27,650 nucleotides of DNA from Priapulus caudatus (Eukaryota > Priapulida > Priapulimorpha > Priapulimorphida > Priapulidae), in assembly GCF_000485595.1 (NCBI RefSeq), contig NW_014577344.1:106415-134064 (forward strand), given 5' to 3'. Shown one piece after another: positions 21,801 through 27,650 of this stretch. The translations under genes were made by a program, and so were the position numbers. A model generated the notes under the pieces. The model was not told where the DNA came from. It saw only the letters and a program-made list of their open reading frames with translations, and ran no database searches. Numbering within the stretch: the stretch's first letter is position 1; each line of letters begins with the position of its first letter.

Positions 21801-21939
21801 AATGGAATCATTCTGACTGAATGTAGCTCCTTTTACTTTTCAGAAGTCTGGATGTGGGCCCAACCAGGCACCTGATGCAAAAGCTCTGATTGGCTTTGCT
21901 CAGCTTAGTATAATTGATGATGCCCAAATTCCGTCTTAG
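3809..21939 (+). CDS. OXSR1: OSR1/SPAK-family Ser/Thr kinase, complete 13-exon gene model
   Basis: STE20-type kinase of the WNK-OSR1/SPAK pathway; known relatives are phosphorylated by WNK kinases and phosphorylate SLC12 cation-chloride cotransporters in the cytoplasm. Coding exons: 3809-3881, 11397-11509, 11838-11946, 12531-12728, 13504-13613, 14295-14396, 14928-15061, 15247-15358, 15857-15946, 16277-16407, 16949-17070, 21618-21679, 21844-21939. They total 1452 nt, or 483 residues plus stop, and every junction is GT-AG and phase-consistent. Seen in the protein: Gly-loop GYGATA (about 25-30), VAIK lysine 47, HRDVKAGN (145-152), DFG (165-167), T-loop HTFVGTPCW with Thr186, an S-motif PGSSGRLH with Ser325, an acidic stretch, and the C-terminal CCT domain (about 385-475) containing ELNDIRFEF and LIGFAQLSI. 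Human OSR1 is about 527 residues; the difference lies mainly in a shorter linker before the CCT domain. Invertebrates usually have one OSR1/SPAK gene, so the symbol means the family, not OXSR1 over STK39. Confidence 0.97.
3985..5660. mobile_element. Large foldback (imperfect inverted repeat) in OXSR1 intron 1
   Basis: The left arm (about 3985-4410, then 4853-about 5010) pairs with the right arm (about 5165-5660). Matched blocks include gcaggtaggaaagcgtg (4320-4336) against its complement near 5389-5405, and the stretch about 4861-4965 against about 5217-5313, which is nearly identical when reversed. The left arm is split by a second element at 4411-4852. The short frames in the centre show no recognisable product. 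The exact outer ends and a target-site duplication could not be fixed. Confidence 0.82.
4411..4852. mobile_element. Insertion inside the foldback's left arm
   Basis: The right arm of the foldback lacks these 442 bp, so it shows the empty site. The insert begins (C)AGGTTCTCC and ends GGAGAACCCTG, short terminal inverted repeats of hAT style. Tactcc occurs on both sides (4405-4410, 4853-4858), a 5-6 bp apparent duplication that does not settle the superfamily. Inside are a GC-rich hairpin (4428-4452, stem CAAACGGGGCG) and a poly-C tract near 4790-4822. Confidence 0.75.
5661..5964. other. Intron 1, stretch between elements
   Basis: No coding signal. Minor palindromic ctactagtac/actagtaag sequence near 5790-5812. 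Confidence 0.4.
5965..6437. mobile_element. MITE-like element with inverted ends, intron 1
   Basis: The left end ATGCACCAGTCAATTGAAA (from 5965) is repeated inverted at the right end (about 6419-6437). The match runs inward through CCC/GACCCCC-rich sequence. There is no open frame of note between them. AT-rich flanks prevent a firm target-site duplication. Confidence 0.72.
6671..6715. repeat. 19 bp perfect direct repeat, intron 1
   Basis: tattttctaggccacaatt occurs at 6671-6689 and again at 6697-6715. The rest of 6438-6900 shows nothing notable. Confidence 0.8.
6900..8330. repeat. Purine-rich (GA) stretch in intron 1
   Basis: The + strand is strongly G/A biased, most intense at 7935-8310 (gagagagga-type sequence). 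The Leu/Ser/Pro-rich frame on the - strand reflects CT repeats, not a protein. No promoter or gene recognised. Confidence 0.7.
9004..9320. repeat. Spaced direct repeat, intron 1
   Basis: ctacagtacacgtcagttga through cggcacttgtt occurs at 9054-9098 and 9276-9320 with one mismatch. An upstream cagtNagtttatcaga pair (9004-9019, 9249-9264) extends the homology. The gap inside the units differs by about 24 bp. The preceding 8331-9003 holds nothing recognised. Confidence 0.8.
9321..11396. other. Rest of intron 1, no gene seen
   Basis: AT-rich intron. tgtccgttacg recurs near 9961 and 10140. A 28-29 bp direct repeat ttaatcaNcttctcactgtt... occurs at 10672-10700 and 10739-10766. The acceptor of exon 2 follows a ttaattattttaccag tract. 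Confidence 0.5.
11397..11509 (+). CDS. OXSR1: OXSR1 exon 2: glycine loop and catalytic lysine
   Basis: Residues 25-62, [10 protein letters not shown] through TSMDELL. It carries the ATP-binding glycine loop and the VAIK lysine (Lys47). The INLEKCxTSMDELL segment is almost identical to human OSR1. Acceptor ttaccag, donor gtaggt. Confidence 0.96.
11838..11946 (+). CDS. OXSR1: OXSR1 exon 3: helix C to hinge
   Basis: Residues 63-98 plus a split Gly99, [18 protein letters not shown] through EILSGG. It covers part of helix C, beta 4-5 and the hinge. Acceptor gttgcag, donor gtgtga. Third codon positions are balanced here (17 of 36 end in G or C), in contrast to exon 4. Confidence 0.96.
11947..12530 (+). 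other. OXSR1 intron 3
   Basis: AT-rich to about 12360, then abruptly CT- and GC-richer up to exon 4. No repeat or gene recognised. Confidence 0.6.
12531..12728 (+). CDS. OXSR1: OXSR1 exon 4: catalytic loop, unusually GC-rich
   Basis: Residues 100-164, [10 protein letters not shown] through DGTVQIA, with the catalytic loop HRDVKAGN (catalytic Asp147). Acceptor cgcaatcag, donor gtgaga. By direct count 59 of its 65 complete codons end in G or C, while exons 3 and 6 each have about 47 percent. The protein sequence is fully conserved in type, so the exon is functional; only its base composition is odd. Confidence 0.96.
12729..13503 (+). other. OXSR1 intron 4
   Basis: The first about 175 bp continue the GC-rich composition of exon 4 (cgtcgtcgcccgccg near 12813); from about 12905 the sequence returns to AT-rich. 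No gene recognised. Confidence 0.6.
13504..13613 (+). CDS. OXSR1: OXSR1 exon 5: DFG to APE activation segment
   Basis: Residues 165-201, [12 protein letters not shown] through APEVMEQ, the whole activation segment. Thr186 in HTFVGTPCW aligns with human Thr185, the residue WNK kinases phosphorylate. The Trp in SSW replaces the Phe of human SAF. Acceptor tttgcag. The donor is a weak-looking CAG|gtgcat, but the phase fits exon 6 exactly. Confidence 0.95.
13685..13880. repeat. Dispersed repeat with CCTCCGCC ends, intron 5
   Basis: tacctccgcc at 13685-13694 is mirrored exactly by ggcggaggta at 13843-13852, followed by tgcactctccgtgagtgcc. The layout resembles a repeat I recall as common in marine invertebrate genomes; that link is from memory. 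A GCGA/GCCA run lies inside (about 13776-13816). Confidence 0.55.
13881..14294. repeat. TG-rich part of intron 5
   Basis: Degenerate tgtgtg/tgcatg sequence to about 14110, then AT-rich up to the exon 6 acceptor. No gene seen. Confidence 0.6.
14295..14396 (+). CDS. OXSR1: OXSR1 exon 6: kinase C-lobe
   Basis: Residues 202-235, [16 protein letters not shown] through YHKYPPMK, the helix F region of the C-lobe with the invariant DIWSFG. It is a symmetric phase 0 exon (102 nt). Acceptor tttgtag, donor gtaact. Confidence 0.96.
14397..14927 (+). other. OXSR1 intron 6
   Basis: AT-rich, no repeat or gene recognised. Confidence 0.5.
14928..15061 (+). CDS. OXSR1: OXSR1 exon 7: kinase C-lobe
   Basis: Residues 236-279 plus part of Arg280, [13 protein letters not shown] through CLQKDPEKR. 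It matches the corresponding human OSR1 segment closely, ending in the family's KDPEKRPTA signature across the junction. Acceptor gtcgcag, donor gtgaac. Confidence 0.96.
15247..15358 (+). CDS. OXSR1: OXSR1 exon 8: end of kinase domain and start of PF1 extension
   Basis: Residues 280-317, [16 protein letters not shown] through IRTK. It ends the kinase fold and begins the PF1 extension found only in the OSR1/SPAK family. The second half (LIVGGPGLQ) diverges from human. Acceptor ttgtag, strong donor gtaagt. Confidence 0.94.
15359..15856 (+). other. OXSR1 intron 8
   Basis: AT-rich, no repeat or gene recognised. Confidence 0.5.
15857..15946 (+). CDS. OXSR1: OXSR1 exon 9: S-motif and acidic tail of PF1
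   Basis: Residues 318-347, [14 protein letters not shown] through [17 protein letters not shown] is the S-motif; Ser325 falls at the same number as the second WNK phosphosite of human OSR1. The WxWSxDE acidic end is also conserved. Phase 0 on both sides. Acceptor ttccag, donor gtaagt. Confidence 0.95.
15947..16276 (+). repeat. OXSR1 intron 9 with purine-rich minisatellite
   Basis: From 16040 to 16225 degenerate units of the type acagaagttgaggaagagag recur (near 16110, 16150, 16190), mixed with gaggatgag. Stops in the frame reading through from exon 9 argue against an extended coding exon. Confidence 0.65.
16277..16407 (+). CDS. OXSR1: OXSR1 exon 10: linker and start of CCT domain
   Basis: Residues 348-390 plus part of Arg391. 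A low-complexity Ser/Pro/Ala linker ([15 protein letters not shown]) leads into [10 protein letters not shown], the start of the CCT domain (human PISLVLRLR). The linker is only about 35 residues, less than half the human length. Acceptor ttgtag, donor gtgagt. Confidence 0.93.
16408..16948 (+). other. OXSR1 intron 10
   Basis: AT-rich, no repeat or gene recognised. Confidence 0.5.
16949..17070 (+). CDS. OXSR1: OXSR1 exon 11: CCT docking domain core
   Basis: Residues 391-431 plus the first base of Val432, [16 protein letters not shown] through LVDGQDMVI. This is the core of the CCT domain, which in relatives binds RFxV/I peptides in WNK kinases and SLC12 transporters. ELNDIRFEF, ADGxSQEL and AGLVDG match human. 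Acceptor ctccgcag, donor gtgagc. Confidence 0.96.
17212..17340. repeat. CCGAGT hexanucleotide repeat, intron 11
   Basis: After a poly-C run, (GAGTCC)n blocks alternate with a CACCC(C/A)-type spacer about every 30-45 bp. One frame reads [10 protein letters not shown] repeatedly. Read-through from exon 11 hits TAA before this point, so it is not an exon extension. Confidence 0.85.
17647..17770. repeat. Second CTCGAGTC/GAGTCC repeat block, intron 11
   Basis: Degenerate cctcgagtc and gtccgagtccgagtc units followed by gaggccaag units, then a CACACA/TGCA run to about 17820. Related to the block at 17212. Confidence 0.7.
17875..18180. repeat. Dispersed repeat with GTCC array, intron 11
   Basis: ttagctcacattgacatcg, then gagctattgcc, then a (GTCC)n array at about 17929-17965, then gtcaacatttggct. 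The order (agctcac, gagctattg, gtccgtcc, gtcaaca) resembles a repeat I recall as abundant in several marine invertebrate genomes. The right border is uncertain. Confidence 0.55.
18181..19146. other. Intron 11, AT-rich stretch
   Basis: No gene recognised. tatcaagagtatata at 18851 resembles the outer end of the following foldback (atcaagagtgtata), perhaps a fragment of a related element. Confidence 0.4.
19147..19866. mobile_element. 720 bp foldback element, intron 11
   Basis: The left arm 19147-about 19400 (atcaagagtgtataaag...) is repeated inverted at about 19613-19866 (...ctttatacgctcttgat) with high similarity, including gatcagctgtcctacctt (19265-19282) and its complement near 19736-19753. 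The arms translate to the same peptide on opposite strands ([10 protein letters not shown]), which only reflects the inverted duplication. The inner about 210 bp is poorly matched. No clear target-site duplication. Confidence 0.85.
20031..20460 (-). other. Unrecognised open stretches on the - strand
   Basis: Two GC-richer frames read leftward: one from about 20460 containing [20 protein letters not shown], ending at a stop near 20272, and one at 20300-20031 containing [20 protein letters not shown] recognise neither. They follow the broken reverse transcriptase and may be degraded transposon coding sequence. A ctagactggtacccg pair in opposite orientation (20273-20287, 20360-20374) makes a hairpin across the junction. 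Confidence 0.3.
20515..20968 (-). pseudogene. LINE-type reverse transcriptase fragment, broken
   Basis: Reads leftward from [11 protein letters not shown], the YxDD catalytic motif of reverse transcriptase, through [24 protein letters not shown] and [14 protein letters not shown], to SKTWT. This is the palm-to-thumb order of non-LTR retrotransposon RTs. A TGA stop lies two codons before YMDD, so the fingers and most of the palm are gone. After SKTWT a stop follows in frame, while the neighbouring frame continues as [14 protein letters not shown], matching the usual next LINE motif, so a frameshift is likely. It lies in OXSR1 intron 11 on the opposite strand. Confidence 0.8.
21000..21064. repeat. 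Long hairpin with GC-rich stem, intron 11
   Basis: 21000-21025 and 21039-21064 pair over 26 bp with four mismatches; the inner 13 bp (ggagacgtgcgcc) are perfect, with a 13 base loop. It lies next to the 5' break of the reverse transcriptase fragment. Confidence 0.85.
21065..21617. other. End of intron 11
   Basis: The short frame at 21093-21377 shows no recognisable domain. The stretch then turns T-rich up to the exon 12 acceptor. Confidence 0.4.
21618..21679 (+). CDS. OXSR1: OXSR1 exon 12: CCT domain
   Basis: Residues 432-452, [19 protein letters not shown]. It aligns with human VAANLQKIV and continues exactly in phase from exon 11 across a 4.5 kb intron. Acceptor ttttatag, strong donor gtaagt. 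Confidence 0.94.
21844..21939 (+). CDS. OXSR1: OXSR1 exon 13: C terminus and stop
   Basis: Residues 453-483 and the TAG stop, [15 protein letters not shown] through [16 protein letters not shown] is the conserved end of the CCT domain. The following eight residues (IDDAQIPS) extend past the usual vertebrate end. Acceptor ttttcag. Confidence 0.95.
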   Translation, partial: KSGCGPNQAPDAKALIGFAQLSIIDDAQIPS

Positions 21940-23121
21940 CCATGTACGGTTAGAGGCAGCTTCACTTGGCTAAAGCGATCAATTAATATAACTCTTGTTA
22001 TGTTTGTCCCCACCTGGAGAATAACAGTAGCTGCACGTGGCAACACTGTATAAACGATGCACACTGGTAACGTGTGCAAGCAAAGAAGTTAAATGTAGCG
22101 AGTAAAGCATCGCACTGGAAGTTCAACAACGCTATTTAAAGGAAAGCATGCCCTATGCAGTGCAGATGATTCAGCATTTACAAGCAAGGACATTGCTGGA
22201 GCTTCCAACACTAAAAACTATGCCTGTTAGGTTAGTTCTGCCTAACGAGGCGATGCATTCTAATAGCTTATTAGCCATTATCAGAGACTCACACAGGCAG
22301 GTATAGGAAATGATAACAAAACCGAGACAGATATCTTGAGAAAAACGACCAAGATTTGTTAAAGGAGAATAGTGCAGGTTATGTGAAGTGAAAATGAGTT
22401 CTAAAATATCTGAGTTGCTGGAGACCTTCTTTTACTTGTTTTAGAGGTATGGTCATGTTGGTTATGTGAACTGATCTTTTTTGTTACTTCCGACGATGAA
22501 GTAACCCAGGTGGTGTGTGTTTGTCTACAGGTGTCACAGTTTATCATGCCAACATGAGGGACACCCTTTCTAATTGTACCACGGTGTGTATTGTATCACT
22601 TAGATGAGAATTCTGGCTTTCTCAATGGTAAAGTCCATCATCATAGAAAAGCTGTGTCAAAGCAACATTGTGCTTTGATGACTTCCTTCTAAAGCTATCA
22701 TTAACGAATTTCTTACACTGGTTGCAAAGTAATTGCTGATTAAATTCATTATGTCACAATCCACAAAACTTGTGGCTTTTCTATAACGCTGCTTTTTTAA
22801 AACCCAGTCCTGCTCGATGCGTGAAATTGCTTGCATTTTCTCACCCTGATTTCCTGGTTAACTGACTTGCATGATGCAATAATAACATATTTCTACATTA
22901 AACTTCCTTTTTAACTCTACTGTGCTGAATGAATAAATAGGTTTACGTAGGATCGTCTAAATAGGGTTGTGTGTAAAAGTATATTCAGTAATTCAGGTTC
23001 AAGTTTCTTGGAAGGCAAGCATCTTCAAAAGGGTCATATCTTATTGGCTAGTGTAGTTTTGTACACTTTTAGGTGGAAATGAAATGCAGGAGGGTTAAAC
23101 CTGCATCATGTCACAAATCAC
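21940..23121 (+). other. OXSR1 3' UTR and downstream region
   Basis: No coding signal. Candidate poly(A) signals are ATTAAA at 22739-22744 and AATAAA at 22932-22937. Which is used, and so the transcript end, cannot be decided by eye. Confidence 0.4.
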
Positions 23122-23332
23122 ATACTGTAGCCCTATACGCTGTATATTTTGGGGTGGTTAAATTTTCGCGAATTTCGCGACCACGTCCCCGACCGCGAAA
23201 ATAACAACACGCGAATAATTCATACCGAATAATTGATAATTCACCGACCGCGAAATTAACCACTCGGGAAATTGTCCGTCACGTCTGAATTCGCGAAAAT
23301 ATATGTACGCGAAATATATGGCATATACAGTA
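23122..23332. mobile_element. TTCGCG-rich MITE-like element
   Basis: Outer ends atactgta (23122-23129) and tacagta (23326-23332) are inverted. Inside, gtggttaaattttcgcg (23154-23170) is mirrored by cgcgaaattaaccac (23249-23263), and gaccgcgaaa occurs twice. No open frame of substance. Confidence 0.65.
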
Positions 23333-25784
23333 GGTGCGGTGATGTTCGACTATCACAGAAGTTTGTGTACACAACATTCCACACACACAGGGCCAACGTA
23401 GGTACTTTTGACTCGTTGGCTTTTGTATAGCAGTTAGAGATATATCTTCTGGAACTTGGAATTTTTAAGTGCGTTTCTTTCATTCTTGATTTGGGGCATT
23501 TTACAAAGACGAGTGTGATAAACGTAATGAGGAATGGTCGTAGAATATTACGAAGTGTCTTCGACTGTCTTCAGAGGGTGCCGAGTGTTTATATTTTTAG
23601 ATTTGAAATACAAATGTGAAAGGCTGAATGGAGCATGTCTTTGGGATTGGAATTATCCGTAAGGAGCTAATTTACTTTGCTTGTCACCTCAGCTGTAACA
23701 GACTAGTGTTCCATCCATGGCGACTGTAAATATGTATGTAGTAACAGGTATCTACGTTTGGAAAACTGACGGAAACAAATGGCACGATTTGAATTGCATC
23801 CCGGTATGCGTGTATTGCAATGGCACTTGTCTCTTACTCTTATTAGCTAGCTTGGTTTAGGATTGTAAAATCTTGGGTTATAAAGATATTATAATAGACA
23901 CTGATCATTTTCTTTGTAGTACTACCCCACATCATGAATGAATAAAAACAAATTACATTAAATTATTGTGATAAAAGTTTCGTTGTAATAAATGTTTTTA
24001 TTCTCTCCTGATTACATAAATATAGTACCATAATTGTAATCCCGTCCTTTGAATACACATGAATTGCGTGTCGGTTGGTAATCACATTCACAATGGGTAT
24101 TGCAGGTTTAGTGATGATCTTATTGTTATTGTGATAGGCAGGTCATGGCATCAGCGCAAGTGTTGACCAGTGTTTGGTCATTCACGTAACGTAAAGTCAT
24201 GTTATAACAGTTTCTGAAAAGGGTTGAGAAAACATGTATAGGAGCCGTGCTACCAATAGGCAGACACATGTATGCGTAATGTGATGTGTGATTTGAGCTT
24301 CGACAGCTTTAAAATTGCTTGAATTTGTGCGTGCATCCTGAATCGTATAAAGGCTACAAACACTGAAGCAAATAGTACATACTAGATGCAGTGTGCGCTC
24401 TAGTTCATATTATCAAATACGGGCATATACGCCTGCCCATTTGGATAATAATTGTGTCGCACACATACCTGGTATACATGCATGCAATGCACCATTTGCT
24501 ACAGTGTCCGTGAAAAGACGGTTGTGAAAGAAAGGGTCAAGATACGAGGTATATTTAGGTTTAAGAGAAAGTAAATCGGGGTTCTCCCACAGGAAATTCA
24601 GAAGACGTCATTAACGGACGGATAGGAAAGCACCCCGGAAGGGAGTTGTACTAGAAGTAAATTATGTATTATTGTCATAAATGTCTCTAATGCACAGGTA
24701 AACACGATCAGTTTGGAGACGTTCACATCAAGCTGTAAAATCACCATGACTGTGTTGGGATTGTCAAAAATTTACACAGCTGAATTAAGACTATCAGCCA
24801 ATTGAGATATCTCAGAGGATAAATGGGATGCCACAAATTAGCTTTAGCATTGAAGGCATTTCGGACACGTGTTAGAGGCATGGGGAGAACCCTGTTAATC
24901 ATACTGGGTGGTTGAGACTTGCTTGTTTACTGCTAGACATCTTTTTATTTGTGGAAAAGTAAGGCATTTTAATGATATTAAAATATAAATCAATTTTCAA
25001 TATTTGTATATATCGTGAAGTATATATAAAGATGCATTACAATTTTGGAGAAAATTCTGTCAAATACTATAATTTTTCTGTGGAATAATTTTATCAGCAC
25101 ATTCATGACAACATATAACTTGCTATTAAATTTGTTTCTTGTTTTATTTTCCATATTTTTTTACAAAATAGTTTATACATACATGATCACGTAAATTGGA
25201 GGACTGTTAACAATAGCTTGGTTTATCACAGTGCTTTTATTTAGCACGGATAGTCAAGATAAGTAGGCTACCTTCTCAGAAATAGTAGACTGGGAAAAAC
25301 AGGGAATATATATGGAGCTTCCATTAATAGGCAACTAAGTAATGCTCAAGTAAGAGAGGTTCATTGAACATTAAAAGCAATTAGAACCCATGAGGTCATG
25401 AAGCACGGGAAATCTGTGACGTGTCACCGGTCACAATTGCTGGTCACGTGATTGCAAGCAATCCATAAGTTTGTTGGTCGATAAATGGAAGCAGCTTCGG
25501 TTGGCTTCAGCGCGTCTATGCTTTACACATGGCAAAACGCACTACTACTACTACTACTGGCACTTTAGTTACTTATTAATGAGGAGTTAGTGGACAGCGT
25601 TTCAATCCACAGAACTTTGCCCAGGTGATTAGATGGCCAACTATCATATCACACAAATCCACTGACGACATGAAAATAGTTTTCGACTGTGACTAACTGC
25701 ATCTGTTTCTGGGGAGATGCTTAACAGTTAATTATAACTGCTCCGCGTGCGTTGGTGTGGTAGCGGGCTAGAGGGCAGCCACTG
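23333..25784. other. Intergenic and CPSF3 3' UTR region
   Basis: AT-rich, no further exon recognised on either strand. A (CTA)n run lies at about 25538-25557. AATAAA on the - strand at 25241-25236 is a possible CPSF3 poly(A) signal about 540 nt after its stop; on the + strand AATAAA occurs at 23941-23946. Neither is proven. Confidence 0.4.
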
Positions 25785-25877
25785 CTATACTGTAAGTGGT
25801 GTAACGGACTGGTGCAGCTTGGTGACAGCCGTCTGCACCATCTGCTGTAGTCCGTCGTCTTCTTTACACGTGACCTC
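25785..25877 (-). CDS. CPSF3: CPSF3 last coding exon
   Basis: 93 nt, acceptor ctttacag, 30 residues and a TAG stop: EVTCKEDDGLQQMVQ through SVTPLTV. It matches the human C terminus in order: acidic VEC-type start, LxxMV helix, and an (A/V)LTP- or VTPL-type end. Found by reading the frame downstream of the previous exon; phase 0 fits exactly. It is too short to stand out as an open frame by itself. Confidence 0.88.
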   Translation of the reverse strand, partial: EVTCKEDDGLQQMVQTAVTKLHQSVTPLTV

Positions 25878-27004
25878 CTGTAAAGTAAGTGACGATTAAT
25901 GCCAACTCTACTCTCCCAAACGCTACCCACTAAATTGGCTTGGAAACTAGTGTTGTCAATCGGTTGTAATTTCCTAATCGATCATCGGATGGACCCCAGT
26001 AACCGATGATCGGTTACAATCGGTTACTCAGGGTGTTGAATGCCTGCGTGTGCGTAACGTCGTGTGCATGTACGTGTGTGCATGTATGTGCTTGTTTAGC
26101 CCTGTTTACTGTTTGTTTTGCACTGTTTACTACTGTGTGTATAATAAATGCATGTTAATAAAGGATAACTTGTATAGTAGCGATGATATTGAGGCACCCT
26201 CATCACTTTTCCAAGTTTTCTTGTTAAAGTTTTACATTTATTTCGATTTTTTTTTTTTCCGATGAAATCGATTATGGATTTTGATAACCAAGCGCTTGGT
26301 TCGAGCCACTGTTCAACCGATGATCGAGTATAATCGATGATCGTGACATCACTAAGCGCTTGGTTCGAGCCACTGTTCAACCGATGATCGAGTATAATCG
26401 ATGATCGTGACATCACTATTGGAAACTATCACAGTATGGCTTTGAACAATATATGTAAAACCCACACTAATTGTTACTCAGTAATGCCTATTTTTAACCT
26501 TCAATTAATTCTGTACTTAATTATCTTGTAGCGCTCGCCTTATCGACTCATTTGTGTAAATTCCTCGATCCACATGTAATACAAGATAAACAGGGGTGTG
26601 CTATTAAAGATGGTAACATGAGGTCAAATTGGCAACTCAAGGAAATTTCCAAGGGATAATATATTTAACTATAGGCATCTATTAATAATGAATGATGAAT
26701 AATGAATGAAGCACCAAACGTTCCTATGAAACTAGGTTCCGAAATGTATTCAAGGGAAGAATTGGGCTAATCTTTCAGGAATTACAGAGGTCTAGACAAG
26801 GCCACTATAAATAATTCAGCATGCTGGTTCCCCTCACCAATGTGTCGAGATCAATGGTGGCCGTCTTCCCATCTACAGTTATCTGTGTCCTGTCGGCCTT
26901 GTAGACTTTACTTAGGCACTCATTACCAAACATGTCTGCCAGCAGTTCGATGAGGCATTCCTTGAAGTGCATTCGGTCGACTTTCATAGGTGTCGACAGC
27001 ATGT
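25785..27004 (-). CDS. CPSF3: CPSF73 endonuclease, last two coding exons (partial gene)
   Basis: C-terminal end of CPSF73, the metallo-beta-lactamase endonuclease that cuts pre-mRNA before polyadenylation in the nucleus. Only 86 codons (about 85 residues plus stop) are visible, in two exons read leftward: 27004-26838 and 25877-25785. Joined in phase 0 they read MFGNECLSKVYKADR, then ITVDGKTATIDLDTL, EVTCKEDDGLQQMV and finally SVTPLTV-stop. Human CPSF73 has the same layout (IFGEDCVSV, TVDGKTANLNLET, VECEE, then EALTPVH at the end). The catalytic domain is outside the window or in exons I could not recognise in 27005-27650. The gene runs tail to tail with OXSR1, with about 3.8 kb between the stop codons. 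Confidence 0.9.
25948..26418. mobile_element. Non-autonomous hAT-type element with 8 bp target-site duplication
   Basis: Begins TAGTGTTGTCA and ends TGACATCACTA: 11 bp terminal inverted repeats with one mismatch. The 8 bp ttggaaac stands directly outside both ends (25940-25947 and 26419-26426), a perfect target-site duplication of hAT length. At 471 bp it has no transposase frame. Subterminal CGATCATCGG/CCGATGATCG motifs recur at both ends. It sits in the last intron of CPSF3. Confidence 0.9.
26290..26417. repeat. Perfect 64 bp tandem duplication inside the hAT element
   Basis: Copies 26290-26353 and 26354-26417 are identical base for base. Each runs from aagcgcttgg to gtgacatcact, so the right terminal inverted repeat and subterminal motifs are doubled. 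Identity implies a recent event relative to the diverged repeats elsewhere. Confidence 0.95.
26838..27004 (-). CDS. CPSF3: CPSF3 penultimate coding exon
   Basis: 167 nt. It begins two bases into a codon after acceptor ttgcttgcag and ends in phase 0 at donor gtgagg. It encodes MLSTPMKVDRMHFKECL through ITVDGKTATIDLDTL. MHFKECLIELLADMFG aligns with MHVYSKRLEIMLQDIFG of the human protein. Open reading runs past both splice sites, but the flanking residues have no CPSF73 similarity, so the splice borders are preferred. Confidence 0.9.
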
Positions 27005-27650
27005 CTGCAAGCAAACAACATGGCAAGGTCATGAAAAGTAGCTCATTGGTTGCTTTCAAATTCACTGTGGCCAATACAATAGATATGTGTGCATAGAATT
27101 ATGTCTAATAATTACTCAATAACAGTTATTATCCTCCTGTATTTGTTGGGGATATAGCTTTGAACTGTCCAATGTCACTCTCATGGATGATCGTTTTGCT
27201 AATAGACGACATGACATGATGACATGACATAGATGACATCTTGCATGGTTGACAAAAAGGCCCTAATAAATGTGTCCATCAATACATAACCAACCGCTTG
27301 TCTAGTTCACCTAGGAGACATTGACAATTATAACATTATCACGACATACAACATGTATGCGTGAGTGGCATGGGGATCAGCGGCCATTGTATGACGCTCT
27401 TAGAAATACAAATAAACGTCGGTTCATACCTTCACGCCAAATCTAACAAGAGCCGCAGAGCGTCTGGGCTCATCTGAGGTCTGTTGCTACGATTATAAAC
27501 GTAAAATTTCAGTCGTGCGTAGTACCACATTTGTTAGGCGCAGATATGCAGACACGCAGTTGCGTACACATCATTGTTAGGACACGCGCACTAACGCAGA
27601 TGGAGGGTAGGGAGAGGGTGGAGGAGGGTGAGGGAAGGGGCGGGGAGAGG
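27005..27650. other. CPSF3 upstream intron sequence and window edge
   Basis: No further CPSF3 exon could be recognised. gacatgacat repeats occur near 27220-27240. The last 50 bases (27600-27650) are a G-rich run with several GGG groups at short spacing, a possible G-quadruplex on the + strand. Confidence 0.4.

Noticed and set aside
26297-26306. ggttcgagcc, similar to a tRNA B box
   Set aside because: No A box, no cloverleaf, and it lies within the hAT tandem duplication.
27430-27473. Possible further CPSF3 exon on the - strand (acceptor cctcag, donor gtatga, 44 nt)
   Set aside because: Its only open frame ends in phase 0, but the next exon needs a one-base overhang, and the peptide has no CPSF73 similarity.

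Overview
This is a eukaryotic nuclear window from an animal, probably a marine invertebrate. The evidence is canonical GT-AG introns, long AT-rich introns full of transposon remnants, and two recognisable metazoan genes. Nothing in it looks bacterial, viral or organellar. The phylum cannot be fixed by eye.

The main gene is a complete 13-exon OXSR1 (OSR1/SPAK, Drosophila Fray) kinase gene on the + strand, ATG at 3809 and stop at 21937-21939. Every exon joins in frame and the model encodes 483 residues. The kinase domain, the T-loop Thr186, the S-motif around Ser325 and the C-terminal CCT docking domain can all be read. On the opposite strand, tail to tail with it, are the last two coding exons of CPSF3 (CPSF73, the pre-mRNA 3'-end endonuclease), at 27004-26838 and 25877-25785. 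The rest of CPSF3 lies beyond the right edge or was not found. The two proteins have unrelated jobs (WNK-controlled ion transport, and mRNA cleavage), so the convergent layout is plain gene neighbourhood, not a system.

Region by region: 1-3736 is intergenic, with poly-C/G tracts, an alternating purine-pyrimidine tract at 1948-2295, a TCTA microsatellite, and a nested foldback at 2881-3385. Intron 1 (3882-11396) holds a roughly 1.65 kb foldback split by a second element, a MITE-like element at 5965-6437 and a 1.4 kb purine-rich stretch. Exons 2-11 lie at 11397-17070; exon 4 sits in a sharply GC-rich block unlike its neighbours. Intron 11 (17071-21617) holds CCGAGT and GTCC repeats, a 720 bp foldback, a broken LINE reverse transcriptase on the - strand and a long hairpin. 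From 21940 to 25784 come the 3' regions of both genes. The final CPSF3 intron contains a 471 bp non-autonomous hAT element with a perfect 8 bp target-site duplication.

I found no convincing new biological system. The points most worth a second look are the GC-rich exon 4 block, the nested foldbacks inside one transcription unit, and the clean hAT insertion with its 64 bp tandem duplication.
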